Source: Posidonia oceanica
Lineage: Eukaryota; Streptophyta; Magnoliopsida; Alismatales; Posidoniaceae
Length of the DNA: 64,000 nt
Direction of reading: 5' to 3'
NCBI GenBank assembly: GCA_037176725.1
Contig: JAZBRS010000039.1
Coordinates: 24,092,001-24,156,000, forward strand
Shown: positions 46,979 to 57,350 of the stretch, one piece after another
Numbering within the stretch: position 1 is the stretch's first letter
Layout: each line of letters opens with the position of its first letter
Notes under the pieces: model-generated
Told to the model about the DNA's origin: nothing
Databases searched by the model: none
Seen by the model: the letters and a program-made list of their open reading frames with translations, nothing else
Program-made: the position numbers and the translations under genes

Positions 46979-49051
46979 CTAGGCAGAAGGCTCAATGGAC
47001 TGGGACACACGAGGAGCCTGGAACACACGAAGAAAAGCCTCGCGATGTTCGGCAGAAGTGTGGATCAAATCCAAGATGGAGATGTCGGCTTTAACCTTCT
47101 TAAGCTGGGAGGTTAGGTCTGCTCTAGGTTGGTCTCTCCTAGCAGCTGGAGGGGTGATTCTAGCAGGTTCTACAGGGGTAGTGGCAGGAAGCTGGGTTAC
47201 TACAGGCCGGCTAGGGGCTTGGCTAACTACAGGCTGATCTGGGGCTGGATTTGCTAAGGGTTGGCCTGAGGGTGGGGGTATAACAGGTCTAGGATGAGTT
47301 GGCCTAGTTGCCGGTGCTGGGGGCCTGTAAATCCTCCCCGATCGCGTTACTTCCGCGCACATTTCTGTGGCATAGCTGTAAGGGACGCGATGGGTGTCCA
47401 GGGTCAAGTTAATGACGACTGGAGCATGTGCTGCGAGCACAGGAGGGGTTACAGGGGGACCTACAGGATACTGAGGTCTGTCTAAGGGATATGGTTGTTG
47501 GGGTGGGAAGGCTGGGGCAGGTTGAGGTCTGCCTAGAAGGTGTGGTTGAGGTCGCCCTAGAAGGTGAATGGGAGAACTAGGCTGGGCTCTAGCTAAAAGG
47601 TGTACGGGAGATTGAGCCTGAGGGAGCACGGTGGGAGACGCGCGAGGGCGCTCCGGCCTGGCACGCGGTCGGATCAAATGGATTCCCGACGCGGAGCCGG
47701 CAACTGCCGCCAAATAGAGACTGACTGGGAAAGGCTCAGAGAGGTCAGAGATAAGATCAGAAAGGTCTACTACAGAGGTAGCGGGCCCAGAGGGAAAGAC
47801 AGAGTGGACGCCTGAGGTTCCCGTCCTTCCCGGATAAGAGTGCTCTGGTAAAGGTTGGCGGACGATGCCAGAATGCGGGGGAACAGCTGGAGATGCAGAT
47901 GCATGGGTGCGTGCTTGAGTGGAAGCCTCGTGCGTGTCGATCACAATCGTTCCCGATTCGATCAGGTCCTGAATTGCGTTCCGCAGGGAGAAGCAATTAT
48001 CCGTCGAATGCCCGACGCTTCGATGGAAATTGCAGAAGAGGTCCGGCCTAAACCAATGCGGCAGAGGGCTTGGCAGCGGACGAACCTCCGGGAACTTCAG
48101 GAGCGATGCCACCTTTGGCAAGATGACCGTGAGTGGTTCCACCAGTGGGGTGAAATTCCGCCTCTCAGTGGGTGGTCTTCTTTGCCTTGGGTACGGGCCT
48201 TGCTGAACCGGTGCGGCAGGATAGACCGGTCTAGCAGTGGTTGTGATGTGCGGTGTGTGCGGGATCCTAGGTGCAGGAGCGTACACCACCTGAGCTGGGG
48301 CAGGCCATGACGGCAAGCGAACAGGCACAGCAGGAGAATCGACGAATGCAACAGCGGGTTTCGGCGAGTCCTTCCTCTTCGGGCGGTTGTTGTTGCTGCC
48401 GCTGTTGTTGTTGTTGGAGGTGCTGCTTTTGGCACTGTTGCTGCTTATCACTGCCAGCTTAGCGAACGCAGAGAGAGCTGGGAAGTTGCCACTCCGCAAA
48501 GAACTCTCCACGCGCGCTCCAGCTCTGATGAGTGCTGCAAAAGTAGTGACTGGTTGGATGCTAAGCAGAGCTCCGAGAGACGGCTGCGCCCCTTTGATAA
48601 CGATCTCGATAGATTCCTCGTCAGAGGGTCTATCTCGAACCTGAGAGGCAAGGGCGCGCCAGCGGCCGACGTACTCCTCGAACGGCTCGCCAGAGTTCTG
48701 CTTGATGGCGATCAAGTCCGCCCTCTTTGGGACAAGATCGAGGTTGAAGGAGTATTGTTCCAGGAACGCCTGACTGAGGTCGTTCCAAGTCTTGATGGCT
48801 GACATATCGAGTGATGTGAACCACTTGAGCGCCGGCCCGGTCAAACTCTTCTGGAACAAGCGGATCAGCAACCTCTCGTTAGCCTGAAGCTGAGCGAGAT
48901 CACCGCAATACGCCTTCAGGTGTGCTACAGGGCAGCCCCTACCATTATACTTCTCGAAGTCCGGGATTTTGAACTTCGGAGGGAGTACCGCCTCTGGAAA
49001 GCAACAGAGGTCTCGGAATTGGTAGGTCTGGTGCTCAGTACCCTGCACTAG
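46979..49051 (-). CDS. gag: Gag C-terminal part of element A (after TGA)
   Basis: Open frame of about 690 codons between TGA 49054-49052 and TAG 46981-46979, in frame with the gag start. Numbering from the GTG at 49048: retrotransposon gag domain about 30-195, with LFQKSLTGPALKWF at 64-77 and RRALASQVRDR-type helix near 130-140; Asn/Ser-rich linker 200-225; zinc-knuckle-like C-x2-H-x4-H-x4-C at 339-352 (CNFHRSVGHSTDNC); then a Pro-rich tail with HLLGRPQP repeats. The first residue is not a true start; translation must come from upstream. As it stands, the TGA would remove the whole structural domain from Gag. Confidence 0.9.
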   Translation of the reverse strand, partial: LVQGTEHQTYQFRDLCCFPEAVLPPKFKIPDFEKYNGRGCPVAHLKAYCGDLAQLQANERLLIRLFQKSLTGPALKWFTSLDMSAIKTWNDLSQAFLEQYSFNLDLVPKRADLIAIKQNSGEPFEEYVGRWRALASQVRDRPSDEESIEIVIKGAQPSLGALLSIQPVTTFAALIRAGARVESSLRSGNFPALSAFAKLAVISSNSAKSSTSNNNNSGSNNNRPKRKDSPKPAVAFVDSPAVPVRLPSWPAPAQVVYAPAPRIPHTPHITTTARPVYPAAPVQQGPYPRQRRPPTERRNFTPLVEPLTVILPKVASLLKFPEVRPLPSPLPHWFRPDLFCNFHRSVGHSTDNCFSLRNAIQDLIESGTIVIDTHEASTQARTHASASPAVPPHSGIVRQPLPEHSYPGRTGTSGVHSVFPSGPATSVVDLSDLISDLSEPFPVSLYLAAVAGSASGIHLIRPRARPERPRASPTVLPQAQSPVHLLARAQPSSPIHLLGRPQPHLLGRPQPAPAFPPQQPYPLDRPQYPVGPPVTPPVLAAHAPVVINLTLDTHRVPYSYATEMCAEVTRSGRIYRPPAPATRPTHPRPVIPPPSGQPLANPAPDQPVVSQAPSRPVVTQLPATTPVEPARITPPAARRDQPRADLTSQLKKVKADISILDLIHTSAEHREAFLRVFQAPRVSQSIEPSA

Positions 49052-50044
49052 TCATAGTGCCTTCTCCAAGACGTCCATCCGGTTGTTGATGGGGTCTGGA
49101 ATTGCTGCTGTAGGAGAGGGATCAGCAGGGGTAGCGAGCACATACGCCGAATGGGTCGCACCTAAGTGCTCCTCCGGATCTACCATAGCGTCGCCTGGTG
49201 GAGCAACGGGATGGTCGGCGTATCTGTGCTGGGGGATAGTGTATGCAGGAGTGTATGCAGGATGCTGGACTTGAGGGAGAGGAGAAGAATAAATGCCATG
49301 CTGTGCTGGGACAGGGGTAGGATGGCGGAGCATCAGTTGCTGTGCAGGCGGGGTGCCAGACAGCGAGCCAGTGAGGTACTGGGCTCCAGCCGACCCAAAG
49401 GGTTGACCACCAGAAGAAAGTGGAGCATGCTGTGCCAAGTGTTGTGCAGGAGGCGGTAAACGAGCCCCCATCGTCGGAACCATGAGCAGTTGCGACGATG
49501 GTCGAGGCGGAGGTGTAGAGGTCGATGCAAGGAATGCAGGAACTGGCCTCGGAGGAACCTCAGGAACGACAGAGATAGAAGGAGGACGAACTGACAGAGC
49601 CATGCCCTGCAGTCTCTGGGCAAGCTCCATCAGGTGCTGGTACTGCGCCTCGGGCGTCTCGCCAGTGGGGACGCTGAAGTGCAGTGCCGGCGGCGGCTGA
49701 GAAGCAAGAGGCACAGACACAGATGGTCCGGGAAGGAGGGGATCTACAGAAAAAGTCGCAGCAACGGTGGAAGGGATGTCGAAAGCGACGTATCCCTGGG
49801 ACGGAGGGGGCAGTGGCGTCTCCGGAGCGCGAGTAACGGCCGTCAAGATAGACTCGGCGACCGGATCCGGAGGAAGGGAGGCTTGCCACTGTCCCGGGGT
49901 GTACTGAGAACCTAGAGACGTCAGAGGAGGAAACCCTGGCGTCGGAGGGGGAACAAGTGGGACAGAAAGAGCAACCGGGGGGGCCAGAACGGAAACACCC
50001 TCCGTGACAGGAGTAAAAGAAGGCTCACTAACGTACTGGGCCAT
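49052..50044 (-). CDS. gag: Gag N-terminal part of element A (ends at premature TGA)
   Basis: The start is ATG 50044-50042 (MAQYVSEPSF), the same start as in B, C and D; the frame is also open upstream to 50203 but without an ATG. It runs 330 codons, Pro/Ser/Ala-rich without a recognised fold, to TGA 49054-49052. Element C has CGA (Arg) and B and D have CGT at this codon, so the stop is a recent C-to-T change in A. Confidence 0.9.
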   Translation of the reverse strand: MAQYVSEPSFTPVTEGVSVLAPPVALSVPLVPPPTPGFPPLTSLGSQYTPGQWQASLPPDPVAESILTAVTRAPETPLPPPSQGYVAFDIPSTVAATFSVDPLLPGPSVSVPLASQPPPALHFSVPTGETPEAQYQHLMELAQRLQGMALSVRPPSISVVPEVPPRPVPAFLASTSTPPPRPSSQLLMVPTMGARLPPPAQHLAQHAPLSSGGQPFGSAGAQYLTGSLSGTPPAQQLMLRHPTPVPAQHGIYSSPLPQVQHPAYTPAYTIPQHRYADHPVAPPGDAMVDPEEHLGATHSAYVLATPADPSPTAAIPDPINNRMDVLEKAL

Positions 50045-51357
50045 TGCTGACCTAGAGTGTGTGAGAACTGGGCTGCGACGGGTATTCAAGCGATGCTTCC
50101 TAAGAGGAGCTATCGTCGCAAGTGCGGATAGCTCGGAAGGGGAATGGTCGCGAACTAAGTCGCAAAAGGGCGTCAACGAGGGTCGGTACTCAAGCTCTGG
50201 CAAAGGGAACTCGCTTACCGATCACGCTGACACAATAGAAGGAAATTAGGGTTATAAACTAGAGGATGAATGCAAATGAGTTAGTTAAGTGGCGTGAATG
50301 ATATGCATGCTTTCTAGTATGCCCCCCTTACCTAACTAGTGTTTCCTAGCAAGGCTGTCTACTCCGGGTATCCCTGGATGTACGGGTCACCGACTCAGGT
50401 CAGAAAAAGTAGGTCCCCTGTCTAACTCCCGGCCCAAAGCTCAGGTAATGACAGGGTGGTGCGTTAGTGGCCTCTACCCCGCCAAAGCGTGGGTGGTACC
50501 CTCTACTAACACCGACACGACCCCCGGACAAGGAGGGGACGGACCGACCAACTTATGCCACGCCCAAAGCAGTGGAATAAGAGGCCGGAACCGTCCTTCG
50601 CAGACTAGTAGGTGGACTCAGAGGAGAAGAATGCATGCCCTATATGATGCTTATGCAAAATGCTTAGAGTTTTTTATCTTGCACATTTTATTAACCAAAA
50701 AGGGAGTGAAGGATTGTTTGTAGTCTCTAGTTGCCCCTAGAAGTTCTTTTTACTTGCATTTTTTAGTTAACCATGGGGGAAGCAGACAGGTCTCTACTAT
50801 CCTAAGCATGGCATGTGCAAAAGGGAAGAAAATCAATCCAAATGGCAAGCAACCATCATACAACACAACAAAAGGCATGTTCATGGCATGTGCGAGTGTT
50901 TGTGAATATGATGGTGAAAAAGAAGCATTCATCAAGTCAAAAGGCATGTAAGCATAGTATGTGCGTGTGTAGTGGCATAGCAAGGGTGTAAAAGAAGCAT
51001 TCAACATCCAAAAATCATGTATTTTAGCCAAACAAAGTATGTAGACATGCAATGTGCAAGAATTAAAGCAATAATAAGCAAGTAAGGCAAAACAAGGTAA
51101 AAGTAAGCAGACTGTAAAAGAAATAGGAGTATAAGCAAGACAATAAGTAAATAAACAAGCAGATAAGCGAAGCCAGGTAAAAGAAAGCGCAAACCGAGGC
51201 GAAAGAGGTGCAAAACCCAAGCAAAGTAGCCACGAAGCGACTTGCTAGGAGTTTGCACAGAAAGGCGAGCAAAACAGGCAAAGAAAGCACACAAGGTAGA
51301 CAAAACTACAAAACAAGCGAGCGAAAAGCCGAGAACGAAAGCCGGAGTCTAGTCTAA
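50045..51357 (-). other. 5' leader of element A
   Basis: About 1.3 kb from PBS to gag ATG. It contains a conserved GC-rich block (about 50330-50650), and a pyrimidine tract TTCCTTCTATTGTGTCAG ending at 50227, which looks like a splice acceptor 183 nt before the ATG and is preserved in C and, in altered form, B and D. No gene is supported. Confidence 0.65.
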
Positions 51358-51375
51358 TCCCCAGCGGAGTCGCCA
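51358..51375 (-). promoter_or_regulatory. Primer binding site (tRNA-Arg type), element A
   Basis: Minus strand TGGCGACTCCGCTGGGGA, one base inside the LTR. Only a single copy is present here, unlike in B. Confidence 0.85.
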
Positions 51376-51677
51376 CTGTAGTGATCCCGATCGGAACCAG
51401 GCTCGCTATTTAGCGGCGATTGAGATCCGAGGAAGAGGCTCAACTCGAAAAACACTTAAAATCGAGGAGAAAAAGGAAAAGATAAGACAAATCAGAGTCG
51501 CCACCACGTCTATTAACGGAAGACGAGGAAAATCGGGGTAATGCGTGAATTAACGCGCAAAACCGTGCAATAAATGCAAAGCAAAGCAATGCAAAGGGAA
51601 ACAAATGCAAACAAATGCAAATGAGATGACTCTAGCCTAGGATAAGGGCGGTACGGTCATTGCGGGCCAAAAGACAG

Positions 51678-51750
51678 GGTAAGGACTCCTGTTACGTGCG
51701 GGGAAGGTATTAGGCACCCCCGACACGCCCGAAAATCGGTCTTTCCAGGC
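51678..51750 (-). promoter_or_regulatory. Ultra-conserved block near the LTR 3' end
   Basis: In element sense it contains GGGGTGCCTAATACC and CTTCCCCGCACGTAACAGGA. The same block is at 3135-3208 (C), 15901-15975 (E), 29530-29603 (A 3' LTR) and 58757-58840 (B), and is much better conserved than the rest of the LTR. GGTG and CACC (or UACC) can pair around CCTAA. A role in transcript start, 3' end formation or packaging is inference. Confidence 0.6.
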
Positions 51751-54700
51751 TTACGCTCGCATACGCAGAAAGATGCAGGATTGAATGCCTATGTGCCTAT
51801 GAATGTCTAAATGAATGCTCAAGGAGTGCTCTAAGTGGGAAGAAACAATGCAAGGAAGTAAACGTGCTCTCTAAGTGCTCAGCTGCGCTGTCTGTGTTCC
51901 GAACCAAGCGTAACCTAGCTCGTGAGAACTCCAGGCAATAAGCATCACAGCCCTATATGCAAATGCAAGCGAGAAAACAAAACAGCGTGAAAACCATGCA
52001 ATGGGATCGACATGCAAGAGAAAACGGCGCGAAACACGCAAAACGAGGCGGGAAGCGAACAACGCATGCAAAACGATGCAAAAGAGCGAAACCGTCACGC
52101 AAAACGAGCGGAAAACAAGGCAGCGCGCAAAACGAGACAAGAGAGCAGGAAGGTACGCAAAACAGGACGAGAAAACAGAATGGTACGCAAAACGGGGCGA
52201 AAGAATAAAACCGGCACGCAAAACGAACGAGAAGGCAAGACAGTGCGCAAAACGAGACAAGAAAACAGATGGGCACGCAAAACGGAGCGAAAACGAGGGC
52301 GGGCACGCGAAACGGTGCCAAAACAGCGAAGCAAAAACCTCGAAAAAGCCACGCAAATGCAAGAATGCAGAAAGAGATTAAAAGGGGTCAAAGGGGAGGC
52401 AAGACAACGTGTGTATAAGAACAAACGCTGTTTAGGACCACTCAGAGTAGGTGTGAAGACCTATTGAGGGGAGAAGGGGCAAATGGAGGGATTACTACCT
52501 CTTTGCGACTGTTTCCCACTAAACCGTTCCACGGTGTGTCTCGCATGCTGCCCAAAGCTCGCGATGCGATCGGATCGTGGAAAAAGGGGAAGAAAGTCAC
52601 ATAAAGTGGCAAATCCAGGGAGAACGCAACACGAAACACACAGGGAAACGCGAAACGAGGATTTGAATAGACAAGCAGAAAGGAGAAGTCCTATTCTACA
52701 TGCTCAAAGAGACAGAAAGCGAAAACAAGGAAAACTGTGCAAATGCCATGCAAATGAATGCAATGCAGGGGTTTAGGAGGACATACCAGGAAATCCAGGA
52801 GCCTGATCTGAAATCTGTCTGGTCTATGCTGAAGAGCGCTTCGCTGCGGTCGCTTGGGCAGCTCACTTGAGAAGATCCAACGGCCGGATTGGAAGATATC
52901 GTAGCTCCAAGGCAGAAGGACCAGAACAGGGGAGAAGAACAGATCTAGGTGTTCAGGAGGTCCTAGGGATGTGCAAAAGGGTCCCTCCCTAGTGAAAGGG
53001 AGCTAGGAGTGCTTAGTGTGTGCAAAGGGGATGCTGAAATGCAAGACTAAATGGATGCAGAATGCATGCAAAAGCAAGAAAAAGTAAAGAAAAGAGGCTG
53101 GGAAAAAACTAGGATTTTAGAAAGTATTTTGAAAAAGAAGAGGGGCTAAAAAATGCAAATTTCCCAGAAAACAGGGTTCCACAGGAGAGGATTCTGAAAA
53201 ACAGGGGAAGACAAGGGTCTATTTGGCAAAAAACTAGGCTCAGAAAGGTGTTTTGAAAAGAAGGTATGCTTTGAAAGAGATTTTGAAACCAAAAGGGGTC
53301 AGAGTGCAATTTTGAAAAAATCTAGGGTCTAAGATGCAAATTTTCCAGAAAACAAGGTCCTGGGGAGTCTGGGGGTACTAGTGGAAGGTCTGTATGAAAT
53401 TTGGTAGGCATAGGGGCTAAAATGCAACCTAGGGGCAAAATGGTCTTTTCACATGATTTTTAAAGCATGCAGGGACCTAAGTGTGGTTTTGAAATCATGC
53501 AGGGGTTGAAAATGCAATTTAGTATGGAAAATATGCTCTGAAAATTAAATGACAGGACCACAGTGCAATTTCTGGAAAATATGGGGTTAAAAATGCAATG
53601 TAGTAAGTTAAAATGCATGTAGCACAGTTACTGTCCATTTAAAATGGACCTAACTGCAAATATGATAAAGCAGAGGGGCAAATATGCAATGCATCAACCA
53701 AAAATAAAAATCAGAACCTAAGTTTCTACAGTGCATGTACTTAAATGCAAAAACAGAAAAATGCAGGGACTTGGAATGCAATGCAGTATGCAAAAATAAA
53801 AAATAATCCTAAGTTCTAACAGTGCATGGGACTTAAATGCAAAAATAAAAACATGCAAGGGGCCAGGATGCAATGCAGTATGGTAAAATATAAGTAAATA
53901 AATGAACTGACTTGGTGCAGGACTTAAGTGCAAAAAAAGAAAACAGGTGGACTAAACTACAAAATATCATAACAGCACAGCACAGTAAATGGATCTACTT
54001 GCAAATATTGAAAACTATAAACAGATTATGCAATTTAGCATAGTATTTAATTAAAAACCAAGCAGAATAAATGAAATAAGGACTAAAGTGCAAAAATTGA
54101 AAAACTTAAGTTAAACATGCAATATTTACACCTAAAACTATACTGAAGAAAAAATAAATGAACAGTGTTGATCGTCGACGGCGACAAGCACTGTAGCACA
54201 AAGCTTCCAGAGCTCGTGCCGTCGACAGGGGAGGCTGAGGATGCGCGGGAAGGCGGAGAGCGACGTCGGCGATCGTCCGGAGCTCCGGGGGTCGACTGGA
54301 GCTCGCTCTGCTGGTCGGAGTGTCCGGAGGAAAAGCAGCCGGCGCCGGAGAAGGAGGACTGTCCGGTGAGCTGATGACGGAGCAGGAGGACCGGAAAGCC
54401 TATTCTAAAGGCTGGGGAAGCAAGAGAAGAAGGAGAGGAAGCTAGGGGAAGCAGTGATTACCTTTTCCCGCACCTGAGTCGTTCCCCCGACGTCAGTGAC
54501 TTCAGCTGTCGCCGGTGGAGGGCCGTCTGGTTGCTGCAGACGTTGCCGGCTGCTCGCGGAGGTTGGAATCACTTCAGAACGTCCCTCCGGTGCTTCCTGA
54601 TCGACTGGACCGAAGTTCTACAGCTCAGGTAACGTTTCGGCTTTTCTGGGTTCAGAGGATGCTGCCGGAGGCCGAGGGAGGTGTCCGCTGCTCGTCGGCT

Positions 54701-55407
54701 TGGATGGAGCGTTCTGGGAGATTGCTGGAGGTGCGGGGAGTGGTTCTGGGTGGTTGAATTGTTTTTTGGGAGGCTGTAGGTGGAGATTGGAAGTCGGTTG
54801 GTTTTCTGATCAGTGAGTGGTGTAAGTGTTTGTGGTGGAGTTCGGAAGCTATGGTGAGCGGTTGGGTTCGAGGCCGGGGGCTTTAGAAAGGTGGAGGCCT
54901 GGTGAGTGACTGGGTGAAGTTTGGGGGGGAGTTGCGGGCTGGAGTGATGGGAATTGTGAGAGAATGGAGTTGGGTTGCAGGTCTGGTGATCAGGGTGTCT
55001 CTGGGAGGTTTTAGGTGGTTTCAGTGGGTGGAATGGCCGGGGAATGAGGCTGGGAAATGGCTGGGTTTTGGGTGAACTTGGGGGAGTAATTGGGAGAAGT
55101 GTGGAGGCTGTGAAGGTTGCTGGATTATTGGAAGAGATGGGGGAGGGTCTGCTGGGGATTTCTGAAGGGAGATGAGAGGGGTCTGGGTGGAGATTGCTCA
55201 GGAATGGAGGGCTCTCTCCGGGATGTCACAGGGACTCTCAAACTCTACCCTCACTGCTCCCTTTTCTCTCGAAACGGAGGATGAAGAGGAAGAGATCAGA
55301 AGCTGTTTCAGGTGGGGAAAAGAAGGTGGAATTCGCACTGATGCCTCTCTGATCCGACCCTCACTCTCGGATGGCAAAAGGTCTTTTAAGGAGGGGAGAA
55401 ATGGATG

Positions 55408-55413
55408 CTTATA
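55408..55413 (-). promoter_or_regulatory. Possible TATA box in 5' LTR of A
   Basis: Minus-strand GATATAAGCATCC within the GC-rich block; the 3' LTR has the same motif near 33225. C has TATAATCC at the matching place (about 6955). Weak evidence only. Confidence 0.25.
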
Positions 55414-57345
55414 TCAGGCCGAGGGCTGCCGGTGCGCGCGCGCTGGTGATTTTCGAATTTCTCCAGCGCAAGTACTGCAGCAGACAAGAGGCGAATGCCG
55501 GCGAGACGACAGGCAATTAAAGCCTCCCGGAATCGGTGCTGAGAGATGAGAGAGCGGCGGACGCTGTAGATGAAAGGATTGAAGGCTTCGAAATTTGAAT
55601 GGGTGGAGGGAGAGCTGTTGCAGGCCGGTCGCGGGAGAGAAAATGCTGAAGAAAAACGCTGAGCTGAGGAAGAAGAAGGAAGAAGAAGAGGCATGGGCCG
55701 GACTGCGCTGCGGGCCGAGAGGAAGAAAAAAAAAGAAGAAAAAAAGGAAGGAAAAGAGACATGGGCTGACGGGCCCGGCAGGGAAAGAAAGAAAGAAAGA
55801 AGAGAGAAAAGGAAGAAAGAAAGAAAGGGAAAGGAAGAGAAATAAAATAGAAAAAAGTAAATTAAAAATAAGTAAAATAGTAGGGTGCTTGTGCTGTGAA
55901 TTAGGATCTTGATCAGATTTTTTAATGACTTCTTTTGGTTAATTAGTGTGGTTTGAATGGGTTTTGGGCTTGATTAGGGTTTTAGGGTTTTAGTTTTGCT
56001 TTTAATTAGTTTTCACTTGTTTAAAATGTTTGTTAATCCCTTTTTAAATTATTTTAAAAATTTTATTTCATTTGTTGGACACTTAGGGTATTGATTAGGG
56101 TTTTTTAGGATTTATTTCGTATTAATTTAGGGTTGGTTTTAGATTTTAAAGTTGTAGTCTTTTTAGGGTTTTTCTTTCTTAAGTCTTTTAAGTTATGTCT
56201 TGGGTTTCTCTTGAAGTTTTTAGTTGGATTTTTCTGGTTTGATAGGGTGTTTTTAAGCTTTTCAGATGTGTTTTCTTTTCTTTTTTTTAATTAAGTTTTT
56301 ACTTGTTTTTCTTATGTTTGTTAGGTTAAGTCTTTTGCCTTTCTTAATTACTTGTTCTAGTATTTGATTTTTTAATTTTTTCTTTTTGGGTTTGTTTTTT
56401 AATTCCTCTGATGGGTTTTTACCTTTGGTGGATTTGGATTTTATTTTAGCTTTTTCCTTGATTTTTCAGTGTTTTCTTTTGATTTGTTTTGCATTTTTTA
56501 GTTTGCATGCTTGGTTTTCTTTTTAGCTTGCTTAAGTTAAGTTTAAGTTGTTGATTGCTTGTTTAACATTTTTAATTGTTTTTCTTAGTGCATTGATTTG
56601 TTTGTTTTATGTTTTGAGATTTTACAGATTTTTATGGGTTTTTGTGGATTTTTGCAAAAGGGAGAAAAGGAAAAGAGAAGGAGGGAAGAAATGGAATAAA
56701 AAGGGGAATAAAAGGAAAAAGGATAGATTGGAGGAAAACGATTTTTAAAAATTCAGAAAAAGTGTTAAAAATAAAGTAAAAACCAGGATAAGATAGAGGA
56801 AGGGTAGAAGCACAGAGGGGGCCCACAGCCAGACCCAAAAAAGGATGAGAAGGGGGGGGGAAAAAGGGAGATGATAATCAGGAGAGAGAGAGGAGAGAGA
56901 AAACGATAATCCCGGGGAGAGAAAAGGATAATTTGAGTGAAAGAGGGTCTTAATGGTCCTTGGAATGGGGTGAAAATTGGTGGGTGGGTAGTCTAGGTTT
57001 TGAAGTCTTGGGTCTGAAATTTTGGTTTGATTTTAAGGAGGTTTTGGAGGGGTTTCAAGGTGTAGAAAAAGGACAGTTTCACCTAAGTTTTCTAGGGTTT
57101 TTGGGAATGGGTCAGGCTTGGAAATTCCTAGGTTTTTGGGTAGGTTTGTTGAGTGGATAGTGGTGGGTTTTCCTATGAATTTTGGTTAGGTTTTGAGGTT
57201 GGGAAGGGGGGTAGAGGTTTAGGCCAAAATGGGCTAATTTTGAAGGGTTGAGAGGAGGGTTAGGGTTAGGGTTTGGTTGGGGTTTGATCCAGCAATCAAC
57301 AAGAGGGCTCCAAGGGTCTAGGCCTGCCAAGATGGGGTGTCAACA

Positions 57346-57350
57346 CCATT
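57346..57350. repeat. Target-site duplication of A, right copy (CCATT)
   Basis: Exact match to 29224-29228, directly outside the 5' LTR of A. Confidence 0.95.

Larger units (their letters stand above)
29229..57345 (-). mobile_element. Element A: complete 28.1-kb Tat/Ogre-like LTR retrotransposon
   Basis: Minus-strand element with, in sense order: 5' LTR (57345-51377), PBS (51375-51358), leader, gag (from 50044), protease, RT, RNase H, second RNase H, integrase (stop at 41255), DUF7745-like ORF (39874-38537), tandem-repeat tail (38536-35174), polypurine tract (35173-35161) and 3' LTR (35160-29229). Its LTRs are near-identical, the main difference being one 37-bp length change in the minisatellite, so the insertion is young. 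The CCATT duplication is perfect. Three in-frame stops in gag-pol and one in the extra ORF mean this copy cannot make full proteins; I saw no frameshift. Confidence 0.96.
51377..57345 (-). repeat. 5' LTR of element A (5,969 bp)
   Basis: Minus strand from TGTTGACACCCC (57345) to …CACTACA (51377). It is near-identical to the 3' LTR and carries the same internal parts, including the minisatellite (about 51955-52345), the conserved block (51678-51750), the GC-rich block (54160-55760) and T-rich filler (55900-56640). Confidence 0.95.

Noticed and set aside
50045..50203. Gag start upstream at 50203
   Set aside because: That frame has no ATG there (TTG), whereas ATGGCCCAG at 50044 is shared by all four gag copies.
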